DNA of 64,000 bases, taken from contig NZ_CP116256.1 in NCBI RefSeq assembly GCF_027947575.1, positions 6,014,001-6,078,000 of the forward strand, in the 5' to 3' direction. This stretch comes from Streptomyces rubrogriseus. GTDB lineage: Bacteria > Actinomycetota > Actinomycetes > Streptomycetales > Streptomycetaceae. The translations under genes and the position numbers were made by a program. Shown here one piece after another: positions 24,232 through 34,783 of this stretch. The notes under the pieces were generated by a model. It had not been told where the DNA came from. It did no database searches and saw only the letters and a list, made by a program, of their open reading frames with translations. Within the stretch, counting starts at the first letter, position 1, and every line of letters starts with the position of its first letter.

Positions 24232-25332
24232 CTACCTCAGGCCACCCCGCTTGGCCTCCATCGCCGCCTTGCCGATGGCGCCCCGGCGCTTGTACTCCTT
24301 GCGGATCTCGGCCCGCACCCGGGCGTCGGTCTTGGCGACGATGCGCTGGTTCTCCCGCATCAGCTTGCGGTAGCTCTCCAGCCGCCGCTCGGGCAGTTCA
24401 CCGCTGTCGATGGCGGCGAGAACGGCACAGCCCGGCTCGCTCTCGTGGGCGCAGTCGTGGAACCGGCACTCCTCGGCCAGCTCCGCGATCTCGGCGAACA
24501 CCTGGTCCACCCCGTTGCCCGCGTCCCAGAGCCCGACGCCCCGCAGTCCGGGGGTGTCGATCAGCACGCCCCCGCCGGGCATGGCGAGGAGGTTGCGGGT
24601 GGTGGTGGTGTGCCGGCCCTTGCCGTCGACGTCGCGGGTGGCCTGTACGTCCATGGCGTCCTCGCCGAGCAGGGCGTTGGCGAGGGTGGACTTGCCGGCG
24701 CCGGACTGGCCGAGCAGCACGGCGGTGCCGTCGGAGACGACGGCGGCGAGCACGTCGAGCCCCTCGCCCTGCTCGGCGCTGACCGGCAGCACCGGCACGC
24801 CGGGCGCGGCGGTCTCCACGTCCTGGACGAGGTACGCCAGGGTCACCGGGTCGGGCACGAGGTCGGCCTTGGTGAGGACGACCAGGGGCTGGGCCCCGGA
24901 TTCCCAGGCGAGGGCGAGGAACCGTTCGATCCGGGCGAGGTCCAGCTCGACCGCGAGCGACACGGCGACGATGGCGTGGTCGACGTTGGCCGCGAGGATC
25001 TGCCCCTCGGACCGCTTGGACGAGGTGGAGCGCACGAAGGCGGTACGGCGGGGCAGGTACGTGCGTACGTAGCGCGGGTTGCCGTCCGGTTCGACGGCGA
25101 CCCAGTCGCCGGTGCAGACGACCCGCAGCGGGTCGTGCGGCGTGACGAACGCGGTGTCGGCACGCAGGACGCCGTCCGCGGTGACGACGTCGCACTGCCC
25201 GCGGTCGACCCGCACGACCCGGCCGGGCAGCAGCCCTTCGGCGGCGTACGGCGCGAACGCGTCGGCCCAGGCGTCGTCCCAGCCGTAGGAGGACAGGGTG
25301 GAGTAGCTGGAGTTGGAAGACGTGGAAGTCAA
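24232..25332 (-). CDS. rsgA: Ribosome small subunit-dependent GTPase A
   Basis: 366 residues. Circularly permuted GTPase order: LTKAD (G4) at about residue 151, then GQSGAGKSTLANALLG (G1), then DTPGLRG (G3). An N-terminal OB fold precedes it and a C-terminal zinc site follows (CRFHDC and a later GC). RsgA matures the 30S subunit and is GTP-dependent. TTG 25332 follows GAAGGG at 7 bases; the first 20 residues are Ser/Thr-rich. It comes 54 bases after a 23-codon peptide gene and after a radical SAM gene on the same strand, so the three may share a transcript. Streptomyces often has a second rsgA elsewhere. Confidence 0.93.
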   Translation of the reverse strand: MTSTSSNSSYSTLSSYGWDDAWADAFAPYAAEGLLPGRVVRVDRGQCDVVTADGVLRADTAFVTPHDPLRVVCTGDWVAVEPDGNPRYVRTYLPRRTAFVRSTSSKRSEGQILAANVDHAIVAVSLAVELDLARIERFLALAWESGAQPLVVLTKADLVPDPVTLAYLVQDVETAAPGVPVLPVSAEQGEGLDVLAAVVSDGTAVLLGQSGAGKSTLANALLGEDAMDVQATRDVDGKGRHTTTTRNLLAMPGGGVLIDTPGLRGVGLWDAGNGVDQVFAEIAELAEECRFHDCAHESEPGCAVLAAIDSGELPERRLESYRKLMRENQRIVAKTDARVRAEIRKEYKRRGAIGKAAMEAKRGGLR

Positions 25333-25386
25333 GGGGTGACCCTTCAGGGTGCGGCCCCGGCGCGAGGACTCAGGGAGCGGCTGAGA

Positions 25387-25458
25387 TCAGCCGGTGGCCG
25401 CGGAGGTGGACTCGATGGACTCCTGGATGCGGGCAGCGCCCATCACAGTGACAGCCAT
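25387..25458 (-). CDS. Unrecognised 23-residue peptide gene with a perfect ribosome site
   Basis: The peptide starts MAVTVMGAARIQ and ends ESTSAATG. It has no Cys, Trp, Lys or Pro. ATG 25458 is preceded by GAGGAGGTG at an 8-base gap, among the strongest ribosome sites in the window, which argues for real translation. The gene lies 119 bases after the radical SAM stop and 54 bases before the rsgA start, all on the minus strand. Options: a RiPP precursor modified by the radical SAM enzyme, a leader peptide that controls rsgA, or a short regulatory protein. It has no obvious run of regulatory codons and no visible transcription attenuator. I do not recognise a family. Confidence 0.62.
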   Translation of the reverse strand: MAVTVMGAARIQESIESTSAATG

Positions 25459-25577
25459 TGGTCGACACCTCCTCGGAAAAGACCCCTGTCGGCGGCCGCT
25501 GGGGCCGCCGCTCGGACATCGGTCACCTTAGCCGCGCGCCCGAGGACCGCGCCACCTGTTAACCACGAACCGTGCGC

Positions 25578-28271
<2,694 letters not shown>

Positions 28272-28290
28272 CCCTCGGCGCCGGGCCGGG

Positions 28291-28815
28291 TCAGTGGTCG
28301 GCACAGCAGGGTGTCGGGTCGGGGTCCTCGAACGGTACGAGGGTGCCGCCGGCCGCGGGCATGGCGGCCAGCACGAGGCGGCCGTCCTGCCAGTGCGGGC
28401 GGACGTGATTCCGGGTGACCAGCCGGGTGTCCGGGCTCGGCTCGTCCGGTGTGCCCAGGACGGTCACCCGGTCGACGGCGGAGCGGGCGAGCAGCTCGCC
28501 GAGCGTCAGGGTGCCGGTGAGGGCGGCCGCACCGGGGAAGAGGACCGCGCGGCCGGTCTCGTCCCAGGTGCCGTCGCGGACCTCGTGGCCGCGGGCCGTG
28601 AGCCGGTCCCGGGCGGTGCGCAGGACCGGCTCCGCCTCGGCGGCGAGGGACAGGGCGACCCGCGGGCGGCCGTCCCGCACCAGGTGCGTGCAGCCGAAGA
28701 CGCCCTCGGGGAGGGCGAGTTCGGCCGCGAGCGCCTGGAGCAGGTGGTCGGCCTCGCGCAGGGTCGTCACGTCGGTGTCGATGCCGAGGACGTACGGCGC
28801 GCGGGGCGGGGTCAC
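28291..28815 (-). CDS. Uncharacterised small protein with C-terminal CC motif
   Basis: 174 residues from GTG 28815, which overlaps the stop of the PHP-domain gene (GTGA); a start at 28863 would add 16. A mixed alpha/beta protein with no domain I recognise. Hydrophobic strands such as APYVLGIDTDVTTL and DRVTVLGTPDE, and an acidic C-terminus ending PTPCCADH. The Cys pair next to Asp-His could bind a metal ion. Translational coupling to the PHP-type phosphoesterase suggests that they work together. There is no signal sequence, so it acts in the cytoplasm whereas its partner is probably exported. Confidence 0.7.
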   Translation of the reverse strand: MTPPRAPYVLGIDTDVTTLREADHLLQALAAELALPEGVFGCTHLVRDGRPRVALSLAAEAEPVLRTARDRLTARGHEVRDGTWDETGRAVLFPGAAALTGTLTLGELLARSAVDRVTVLGTPDEPSPDTRLVTRNHVRPHWQDGRLVLAAMPAAGGTLVPFEDPDPTPCCADH

Positions 28816-30530
28816 GAGGGCAGGACCCAGACGGGGTTGGAGTAGAACCACAGGTCGCGCCACGGGTCGGCGTCGCCGACGACGTCGATGGCGGGGCCGG
28901 CCGGGTCGACCTTGGCGCCCAGCGAGCCGACGGCGGACCGGTTGCCGTCGGTGCCGCGGGTGCGGAGGTAGACGGGGCGGTCGACGCGGCCGAGGTCGTA
29001 GGTGAGGCGGACGGTGCCGGTGTCCTTGTTCACCTCGTAGGACTTGACGACCCGGGCGGTCGGCGCGGTGAAGGTGTCCTGGTCGGCGGCCGGTCCGGTC
29101 ACGTCGCCCTGGATGACGTCGACGCGGGCCAGCTTCGGCACGAATCCCGCCCAGTTGGGGCCGCCGGCCAGGGCGACGTCGATGGACAGGGTGACCCGGG
29201 TGCCCCTGCGGACGTGCAGGGCGCCGCCGAGCGTGGCCCAGCGGCCGCCGCCGGAGACGCGGATGTCGAGGCCGCTGACGAGCTGCCCGTGGTCGACCCA
29301 GACGCGGCCGGCCCGGATGCCGTCCATGACGGCGGCGTAGGAGAAGCCGTCGGAGCCGACGTGGGTGCGGCTGTACTGACCGGGCCAGAAGTCGTTCTGG
29401 GTGATGTCGATCTGCCCGGCGTAGACCGGGTCGTCGTAGCGGCCGTTGGCGTTGAAGTCACCGCCGCCGCGGGCGCCGGTGTCGGCGTAGACCTGGTGGG
29501 AGTCGGAGTTGGCGGTGATCCACCAGGGGCGGCCCTCGGCGATGAGGCTGTCCCACAGGCCGCCGACGGTGGCGGTCATCCAGTCGAAGCCGCCCCAGGT
29601 GCGGTAGCTCTCCAGGGGGTAGCCGGCGAAGGAGTTGGCGCTCGGGCTGCCGTCGTAGATGCCGCGGGCGCCGCCCGGGCCGAGGGGCTTGGGGAGGCCG
29701 CCGGCCTGGTGGCCCGGGGCGCCCTCGAAGCCGACGGCGATCTGGTGGCCGCGGGAGGTGGCGTCGCGCCAGGCGCGGATCTCGTGCGGGGAGTCGATGC
29801 CCTTGCGCGCCGGGTGGTTGGCGAGCATCAGGGCGTCCTTGACCTTGCGCCGCTTGACCTGGTCGGCGAGGAAGGAGAGTCCGGCGATGGCGAGGGCCTC
29901 GTTGGCGGGGGTGGAGTCGCCCGCGCCCTTGACGCTGCCGTCGTAGTCGGTCTCGAACTGCTTGAGGACGGAGACCTCGTGCTTGCCGGGGTGGACGAAG
30001 ACGGTGCCGTGCTCGGCGGCCGGGATGTTCCACTCCAGGCCCTGGAAGACGAGGGTGTCCTCGTGGGCGTCGCGGGCCTCGCGGATGTCCGGGTTGACCT
30101 TCTCCACGCCGATCTTCGCGTGGGTGGCGCTGCCGTGGTCGGTGATGACCAGCCAGTCCATGCCGTGCCGGGCGCCCTGGCGGACCTGGTCGACGACGCG
30201 GTACTTGCCGTCGCTGCTGTACTGGGTGTGGATGTGGTGGTCGCCGGCCAGCCAGAGGAAGCCCTTGCCGCGGCGGCCGTTGCCCGCGGTCCGTGCGGGG
30301 GCGGCGGTGGCGGTGGCGGCCGGGGCGAGGACGGTACCGGCGGCCAGTCCGGCGCCGAGCAGACCGGCGCGGCGCAGCAGGCCGCGGCGCGACTGCTGTG
30401 CGGGGCTCAGCGCCTCGTCGGGGACGCTGGTGTCGAAGGCGGCGGGCAGGGCCTGTGCGGTGGCGTGCTCGTGGTCGTGCGGGTGTTCGTGGTGGTGGTG
30501 ACCGTGCGGGTGTGCGTGTCCGTGCCCCAT
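28812..30530 (-). CDS. Tat-exported PHP-domain phosphoesterase-like protein with His-rich N-terminus
   Basis: 572 residues. The first 22 contain 12 histidines (GHGHAHPHGHHHHEH...). A twin-arginine signal follows: SRRGLLRRAGLLGAGLAAG with RR at 48-49, then ATATAAPA as a likely cleavage region. The mature part opens with the PHP metal motif LAGDHHIHTQYS and has VITDHGSATHAKI and ANHPARKGID further on, typical of PHP metallohydrolases. The C-terminal third is beta-rich. A His-rich n-region before a Tat signal is unusual. ATG 30530 follows CAGGAGGAAC. The downstream CC protein overlaps it by four bases. The substrate could be a phosphoester or polyphosphate; not determinable here. Confidence 0.85.
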   Translation of the reverse strand: MGHGHAHPHGHHHHEHPHDHEHATAQALPAAFDTSVPDEALSPAQQSRRGLLRRAGLLGAGLAAGTVLAPAATATAAPARTAGNGRRGKGFLWLAGDHHIHTQYSSDGKYRVVDQVRQGARHGMDWLVITDHGSATHAKIGVEKVNPDIREARDAHEDTLVFQGLEWNIPAAEHGTVFVHPGKHEVSVLKQFETDYDGSVKGAGDSTPANEALAIAGLSFLADQVKRRKVKDALMLANHPARKGIDSPHEIRAWRDATSRGHQIAVGFEGAPGHQAGGLPKPLGPGGARGIYDGSPSANSFAGYPLESYRTWGGFDWMTATVGGLWDSLIAEGRPWWITANSDSHQVYADTGARGGGDFNANGRYDDPVYAGQIDITQNDFWPGQYSRTHVGSDGFSYAAVMDGIRAGRVWVDHGQLVSGLDIRVSGGGRWATLGGALHVRRGTRVTLSIDVALAGGPNWAGFVPKLARVDVIQGDVTGPAADQDTFTAPTARVVKSYEVNKDTGTVRLTYDLGRVDRPVYLRTRGTDGNRSAVGSLGAKVDPAGPAIDVVGDADPWRDLWFYSNPVWVLPS

Positions 30531-30647
30531 GCGTGTTCCTCCTGAATACCGCCGCCGTGCGCGGCTCCGAGGAGAATCGGCGCGGAAGGTGAACGTTGAA
30601 CGACCTGCGGGTGATCCGCGGCTGCCGCCCGTCCTGCCCTAGCATGA

Positions 30648-30666
30648 AACCTAGGAACTCTAGGTT
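30648..30666. promoter_or_regulatory. Perfect inverted repeat, candidate TetR operator
   Basis: AACCTAG-GAACT-CTAGGTT: perfect 7-base arms around a 5-base centre, ending 15 bases before the ATG of the TetR-type gene. Position and symmetry fit autorepression. The PHP-domain gene diverges from the other side (151-base gap) and could share it. Confidence 0.7.
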
Positions 30667-30681
30667 GCGGGAAGGCGGCCC

Positions 30682-31251
30682 ATGCCCCGAGTGGGTCTCA
30701 CCACGGACCGTGTCGTCGCCGCGGCCGCCGACCTGGCCGACGAGACCGGCTTCGAGTCGGTCACCGTCTCCGCGCTCGCCCGGCGCTTCGGGGTGAAGGA
30801 CGCCAGCCTGTACACGCACGTGCGCAACCTCCAGGACCTGCGCGTCCGGGTCGCGCTGCTGGCCGGGGGCGAGCTGATCGAGGAGATCGCCGGGGCGGTG
30901 GCGGGCCGGGCCGGCAAGGAGGCGCTGGCCGCCTTCGCGGGCGCCTACCGGGCATACGCCCTGCGCCACCCGGGCCGCTACGCCGCCACGCAGATCCGCG
31001 TCGACCAGTCCCTGGTCGCCGACTCCCCCGCGCTGCGCCGTACCGCCGAGATCACCTACGGCATGCTGCGGTCCTACGGCCTCACCGAGCCCGACCTCAC
31101 CGACGCCGTGCGCCTGCTGCGCAGCACCTTCCACGGGTACTGCGCGCTGGAGTCCTCCGGCGCCTTCGGCGCCCCGCGGGACGTGCGGGCGTCCTGGGAC
31201 AAGGCGGTCGACGCGCTGCACGTGGCCCTGGAGAACTGGCCGCGCGCCTGA
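30682..31251 (+). CDS. TetR/AcrR family regulator with WHG domain
   Basis: 189 residues. N-terminal helix-turn-helix (TTDRVVAAAADLADETGFESVTVSALARRFGVKDASLYTHVRN region, about 5-50) with the TetR Tyr-Thr-His recognition turn. The C-terminal WHG ligand domain (about 85-185) contains the usual FHGYCALES. It has a likely self-operator just upstream. Possible targets are the divergent PHP gene or the NCS1 permease 190 bases downstream. The ligand is unknown. A moderate GGGAAGG site precedes ATG 30682. Confidence 0.9.
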   Translation: MPRVGLTTDRVVAAAADLADETGFESVTVSALARRFGVKDASLYTHVRNLQDLRVRVALLAGGELIEEIAGAVAGRAGKEALAAFAGAYRAYALRHPGRYAATQIRVDQSLVADSPALRRTAEITYGMLRSYGLTEPDLTDAVRLLRSTFHGYCALESSGAFGAPRDVRASWDKAVDALHVALENWPRA

Positions 31252-31342
31252 GCCCCAGGTCCAGGTGGCGGAGCCTTTTCCCGCGGTGACACCGCGATCC
31301 ACTCGCGCCGAGGCATTGACAATCTATTCACGCACCGAGAGT

Positions 31343-31360
31343 CTGCATGACTATATGCAG
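31343..31360. promoter_or_regulatory. Inverted repeat upstream of NCS1 permease
   Basis: CTGCAT-GACTAT-ATGCAG: 6-base arms are perfectly complementary across a 6-base centre. It ends 81 bases before ATG 31442. A TTGACA box lies at 31316-31321 upstream. GntR/FCD-type and other dimeric regulators bind such sites; the owner is unknown. Confidence 0.5.
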
Positions 31361-31441
31361 GGGGCGTGAGCGTCTTCGTGTCGCCGGGCCGCGGCAGGAC
31401 GACCAGCCTCCGAGTGATCAAGAAGCAGGAGGGCCTTGACC

Positions 31442-32857
31442 ATGGCAGCGGTAGTCGAGAAGCACTCCATCGACGTCGTCCCGGACAGCGAACGGCACGG
31501 CACCGCCTTCAACCAGTTCACGCTCTGGCTCGGCGCGAACCTCCACATCACGGCCGTCGTCACCGGTGCCCTCGCCGTCGTCTTCGGTGGCGACGTGGTC
31601 TGGTCGCTGCTCGGGCTCGTGCTCGGCAACTTGCTCGGCGGCGCCGTCATGGCACTGCACTCGGCGCAGGGCCCGAAGCTCGGGCTGCCGCAGATGATCC
31701 AGTCCAGGGCCCAGTTCGGGGTGAAGGGCGCGGTCGTCCCGCTGCTCCTCGTGATCCTGATGTACGTGGGGTTCTTCGCCAGCGGCACCGTGCTCGCAGG
31801 TCAGGCCACGGCGCGGCTCACGCACACCGGAGACACGACGGGCATCATCGTCTTCGCGCTCGTCACGGGGGTCGTGGCGACGGTCGGCTACCGGGTCATC
31901 CACGTTCTCGGGCGGGTGGCGAGCGTGGTGTGCGCGCTCGCCTTCGTCTACCTGGGCATCCGGCTGTTCGACCAGGTCGACGTCGGGGCGCTGTTCTCGG
32001 ACGCGCACTTCTCGCTGCCGATGTTCCTGCTCGCGGTGTCGCTGTCGGCCTCCTGGCAGCTCGCCTTCGGACCGTACGTCGCCGACTACTCGCGCTATCT
32101 GCCGCGGACCACCAGCGGCAGGGCCACGTTCTGGTGGACGCTCGCGGGCTCCGCGCTCGGCTCGCAGTGGTCCATGGCGTTCGGCGTGCTGGTCGCGGCG
32201 AGCGCCGGCGAGAGGTTCGTCGACAACCAGGTCGGGTACGTCGTCTCGCTCGGCGGAGCGGGACTCGCGGCCTCGTTCTTCTACTTCGTGATCGCCCTCG
32301 GCAAGCTCACCGTCAACGTCCTCAACACGTACGGCGGCTTCATGTCGATGGTGACGGGGATCAGCGGGTTCCGCGGGCAGCGGGAGCTGTCGCGGCGCGG
32401 CCGGGCCGTCTACATCGGCACCATCATGGTCGCGGGCACGGTCGTCGCGCTCGCGGGCAAGGACAGCTTCCTGACCTCGTTCAAGGACTTCCTGCTGTTC
32501 CTGCTGACGTTCTTCACGCCGTGGTCCGCGATCAACCTGGTCGACTACTACCTGATCTCCCGCGAACGCTACGACCTCCCCGCCCTCTTCGACCCGGACG
32601 GCCGCTACGGCGCCTGGCGCTGGGACGCGCTCGTGGTGTACGCGGTCGGGCTTCTCGCCCAACTGCCGTTCCTGGCCACCGCCTTCTACACCGGCCCGCT
32701 GGTCGGACCGCTCGGCGGCGCGGACATCTCATGGATCGTGGGGCTCGTGGTGCCCGCCGCCCTGTACTGGCTGCTCGCCCGGGATCGGGCAGGTGACCGG
32801 CCGCCCGGCGAGAAGACGGAAGACAGCCCTGCTCCGTTGGGCGCGCCGGCTCCGTGA
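31442..32857 (+). CDS. NCS1 family nucleobase/cation permease (cytosine/purine type)
   Basis: 471 residues with about 12 membrane segments. The NCS1 pattern is visible: FNQFTLWLGANLHITAVVTG in helix 1, GPKLGLPQMIQSRAQFG after helix 2, and APYVADYSRYLP-like SxFGPYVADYSRYLP in the middle, the substrate-pocket region. It imports a nucleobase or a related compound (cytosine, purines, allantoin, hydantoin) with Na+ or H+. ATG 31442 is chosen for AGGAGG nine bases upstream; the TTG at 31436 is too close. Upstream lies a dyad operator. It is convergent with a PEP-mutase-like gene. Confidence 0.9.
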   Translation: MAAVVEKHSIDVVPDSERHGTAFNQFTLWLGANLHITAVVTGALAVVFGGDVVWSLLGLVLGNLLGGAVMALHSAQGPKLGLPQMIQSRAQFGVKGAVVPLLLVILMYVGFFASGTVLAGQATARLTHTGDTTGIIVFALVTGVVATVGYRVIHVLGRVASVVCALAFVYLGIRLFDQVDVGALFSDAHFSLPMFLLAVSLSASWQLAFGPYVADYSRYLPRTTSGRATFWWTLAGSALGSQWSMAFGVLVAASAGERFVDNQVGYVVSLGGAGLAASFFYFVIALGKLTVNVLNTYGGFMSMVTGISGFRGQRELSRRGRAVYIGTIMVAGTVVALAGKDSFLTSFKDFLLFLLTFFTPWSAINLVDYYLISRERYDLPALFDPDGRYGAWRWDALVVYAVGLLAQLPFLATAFYTGPLVGPLGGADISWIVGLVVPAALYWLLARDRAGDRPPGEKTEDSPAPLGAPAP

Positions 32858-32901
32858 GACGGTCCTCTCCGGGAGCGTTGCGAGGCCGGGGGGGAAGCGG
32901 G

Positions 32902-33663
32902 TCACTCCGGCGCGCGCACCTCGTCGTAGGTGGGCGTCGGACCGCCCGGGTCCTGGCCCGCCCGGATGGCGGTGGCCGTCTCCAGGGCGGCGCCCAGCGC
33001 CCGCCGGTAGAGCAGCGAGCCGAGGCTGACGCGGCGCACACCGAGGTCGGCGAGGTGCGCGAGGGTGGGTCCGGCGGGCGAGTACAGGACGTTGAGGGGC
33101 ACGTCGAAGCGGGCGGCGAGGGCGGCGATGCGGGCGGGGTCGGTGAGCCCGGGGACGAAGACGCCGTCGGCACCGGCCTCGCGGTAGGCCACCAGGCGCC
33201 GCATGGTCTCCGCGGGGTCGCCGTCGCCCGACCAGTACGTGTCGGTGCGGGCGTTGACGAACAGGCCGGGGGCGGCCGAGCGGACGGCGGCGATCTTCGC
33301 GGCGTGCCGGTCGGCGGGCCCGAGGGCGTCCTCCAGGTTGATCCCGACGGCGCCGACCGCCGCCAGCTCCCGGGCGAACTCCCCCACCTCGTCCGGGTCG
33401 TCGCTGAAGCCGTCCTCCGCGTCGACCGAGAGCAGGAAGGGTGCCGAGCCGAGGGTGAGCGCCAGTCGCAGGGTCTCGTCGCGGGTCGCGGACGCCCCGT
33501 CGGGCAGTCCGGCCGCCGCCGCGACGCCGAGGCTGGTCGTGCCGACGGCGCCGAAGCCCTGCCCGGCGAGGGCGTGCGCGGAGGCGTGGTCCCAGGCGCA
33601 CGGCAGCAGCAGCGGTTCACCGGCGCGGTGCAGGGCGGCGAAGGCGGTCGCGGTCACGCTCAC
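32902..33663 (-). CDS. Isocitrate lyase / PEP mutase superfamily protein
   Basis: 253 residues, a TIM-barrel of the PEP mutase/isocitrate lyase type. Conserved features: PCAWDHASAHAL near residue 21, GTTSLGVAAAAG, the metal-binding VDAEDGF near residue 80, NLEDAL and NARTD further on, and GADGVFVPGL. Related enzymes include carboxyphosphonoenolpyruvate mutase and 2-methylisocitrate lyase. Lacking the KKCGH-type lid of isocitrate lyase, it belongs to the shorter class whose substrate is often unknown. GTG 33663 overlaps the DinB-like gene stop (GTGA), so both are co-translated. Confidence 0.87.
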   Translation of the reverse strand: MSVTATAFAALHRAGEPLLLPCAWDHASAHALAGQGFGAVGTTSLGVAAAAGLPDGASATRDETLRLALTLGSAPFLLSVDAEDGFSDDPDEVGEFARELAAVGAVGINLEDALGPADRHAAKIAAVRSAAPGLFVNARTDTYWSGDGDPAETMRRLVAYREAGADGVFVPGLTDPARIAALAARFDVPLNVLYSPAGPTLAHLADLGVRRVSLGSLLYRRALGAALETATAIRAGQDPGGPTPTYDEVRAPE

Positions 33664-34121
33664 GAGAGGTCGCCCACCGCGTCGGCGTAGTACGCGGACT
33701 CCGCCAGGTGCGTGGCGAGTTCGCGGAAGCTCCAGCCCTCGCCGGGCGAGTGGTCGAGCTGCTCGTCGGTGAGCGCGTCGAGGCGGTTGGCCCAGATCCG
33801 GGCGAGCCGGGTGAGGCGGCTGCGGGCCTCGTCGAGGTCCTCGGCGGTGAAGGCGGCGCGGTCCGCTTCCGTGGTGACCAGGGAGGCGTGCCAGTGGTCG
33901 GGCTGCGTCTCCTCCCCCGCCAGCCGGGCCTCCAGCTCCGCGAGGTGGTCGACCAGGTGGTCGGCGACCCGCCGGATCGCCTTGTGCGGGGTGTAGACGC
34001 GGCCGTCGACGTGGGCGGGCGTCCCGTCCCAGCGGGTCCAGCCGGCGGCCAGGGCCAGGACGTGGTCGACCATGCCGGTGACGGCGTCGGCGGGTGCGGT
34101 GACGGTGTTCGTGTCGCTCAT
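33660..34121 (-). CDS. DinB / maleylpyruvate isomerase-type metal-binding protein
   Basis: 153 residues, a four-helix-bundle protein of the DinB/MDMPI superfamily. The helix starts are GMVDHVLALAAGWTRWDG and HKAIRRVADHLVDHLAELE (the latter holds a HxxxH-type metal site), with a C-terminal GWSFRELATHLAES, also with a His. These enzymes often handle thiol-linked substrates with mycothiol. ATG 34121 is chosen because upstream sequence lacks family similarity. Its stop overlaps the start of the PEP mutase-like gene. The joint substrate is not evident. Confidence 0.78.
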   Translation of the reverse strand: MSDTNTVTAPADAVTGMVDHVLALAAGWTRWDGTPAHVDGRVYTPHKAIRRVADHLVDHLAELEARLAGEETQPDHWHASLVTTEADRAAFTAEDLDEARSRLTRLARIWANRLDALTDEQLDHSPGEGWSFRELATHLAESAYYADAVGDLS

Positions 34122-34228
34122 GTCCCGAACGCTAGGAGCCCGTTGCTTCGGCCACGGCCGAAGTGTTCCGGGGGATCGGGGGTATCCGGCCTGCACCGGA
34201 CTTCCCCATCTTCCCCGGGAGAGGTGAC

Positions 34229-34765
34229 ATGGCGAGCGCAGACAGGGACGACGACCGTCCGCGGCCGCGGTGGCAGGACAGGCTCTGGGCCATCGGTGGG
34301 ATCGCGCTGGTCGTGGGCGTCGGGATACGACTGCTCATGAACGGCGCATCGGCGTGGCCGTCGGCCGTGGTGGGCGCGGTGCCGGCCGCCGCCTGGATCG
34401 TGTGGTGGGTACGCCGGCGGCGCGTGCGCGACGCCGGAGCGGTCGGTGCCCGACCGCAGGACGTGCCGGGCATGGAGCGGCAGATCCTCAAGGGCGGACC
34501 GGCGCCCCGGGACCCCGCACGGCGGCGGGCGCTGGCGGCGCTGGTCGACTCGCGCCAGGAGCGGCTGCGGCGCAACCGCTGGTGGGCGTTCCCCACTCTG
34601 GCGCTCATCTTCTTCGGTACGTCGGCCCTGTGGTTCGTCTCGGGTTCGGTCGGCGCCGGGAGCCTGACGCTCGGCCTGGCCATCGTGTTCATGGGCTGGC
34701 TGACCTGGTACAACCTCCGTTTCGACCGGCGTCTGTCGCAGATGCGCAGCCGGTTGCAGGACTGA
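34229..34765 (+). CDS. Small membrane protein of unknown function
   Basis: 178 residues with four hydrophobic segments in two pairs: about 21-37, 43-60, 119-137 and 141-160. A basic linker with RRRRVRDAG and a charged stretch (ARRRALAALVDSRQERLRRN) lie between the pairs. No recognised domain. ATG 34229 follows GGGAGAGG at a good distance. It ends 18 bases before the convergent response-regulator gene and stands alone on its strand. Confidence 0.78.
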   Translation: MASADRDDDRPRPRWQDRLWAIGGIALVVGVGIRLLMNGASAWPSAVVGAVPAAAWIVWWVRRRRVRDAGAVGARPQDVPGMERQILKGGPAPRDPARRRALAALVDSRQERLRRNRWWAFPTLALIFFGTSALWFVSGSVGAGSLTLGLAIVFMGWLTWYNLRFDRRLSQMRSRLQD

Positions 34766-34783
34766 GCGGCCCAAAGCCGGGCG

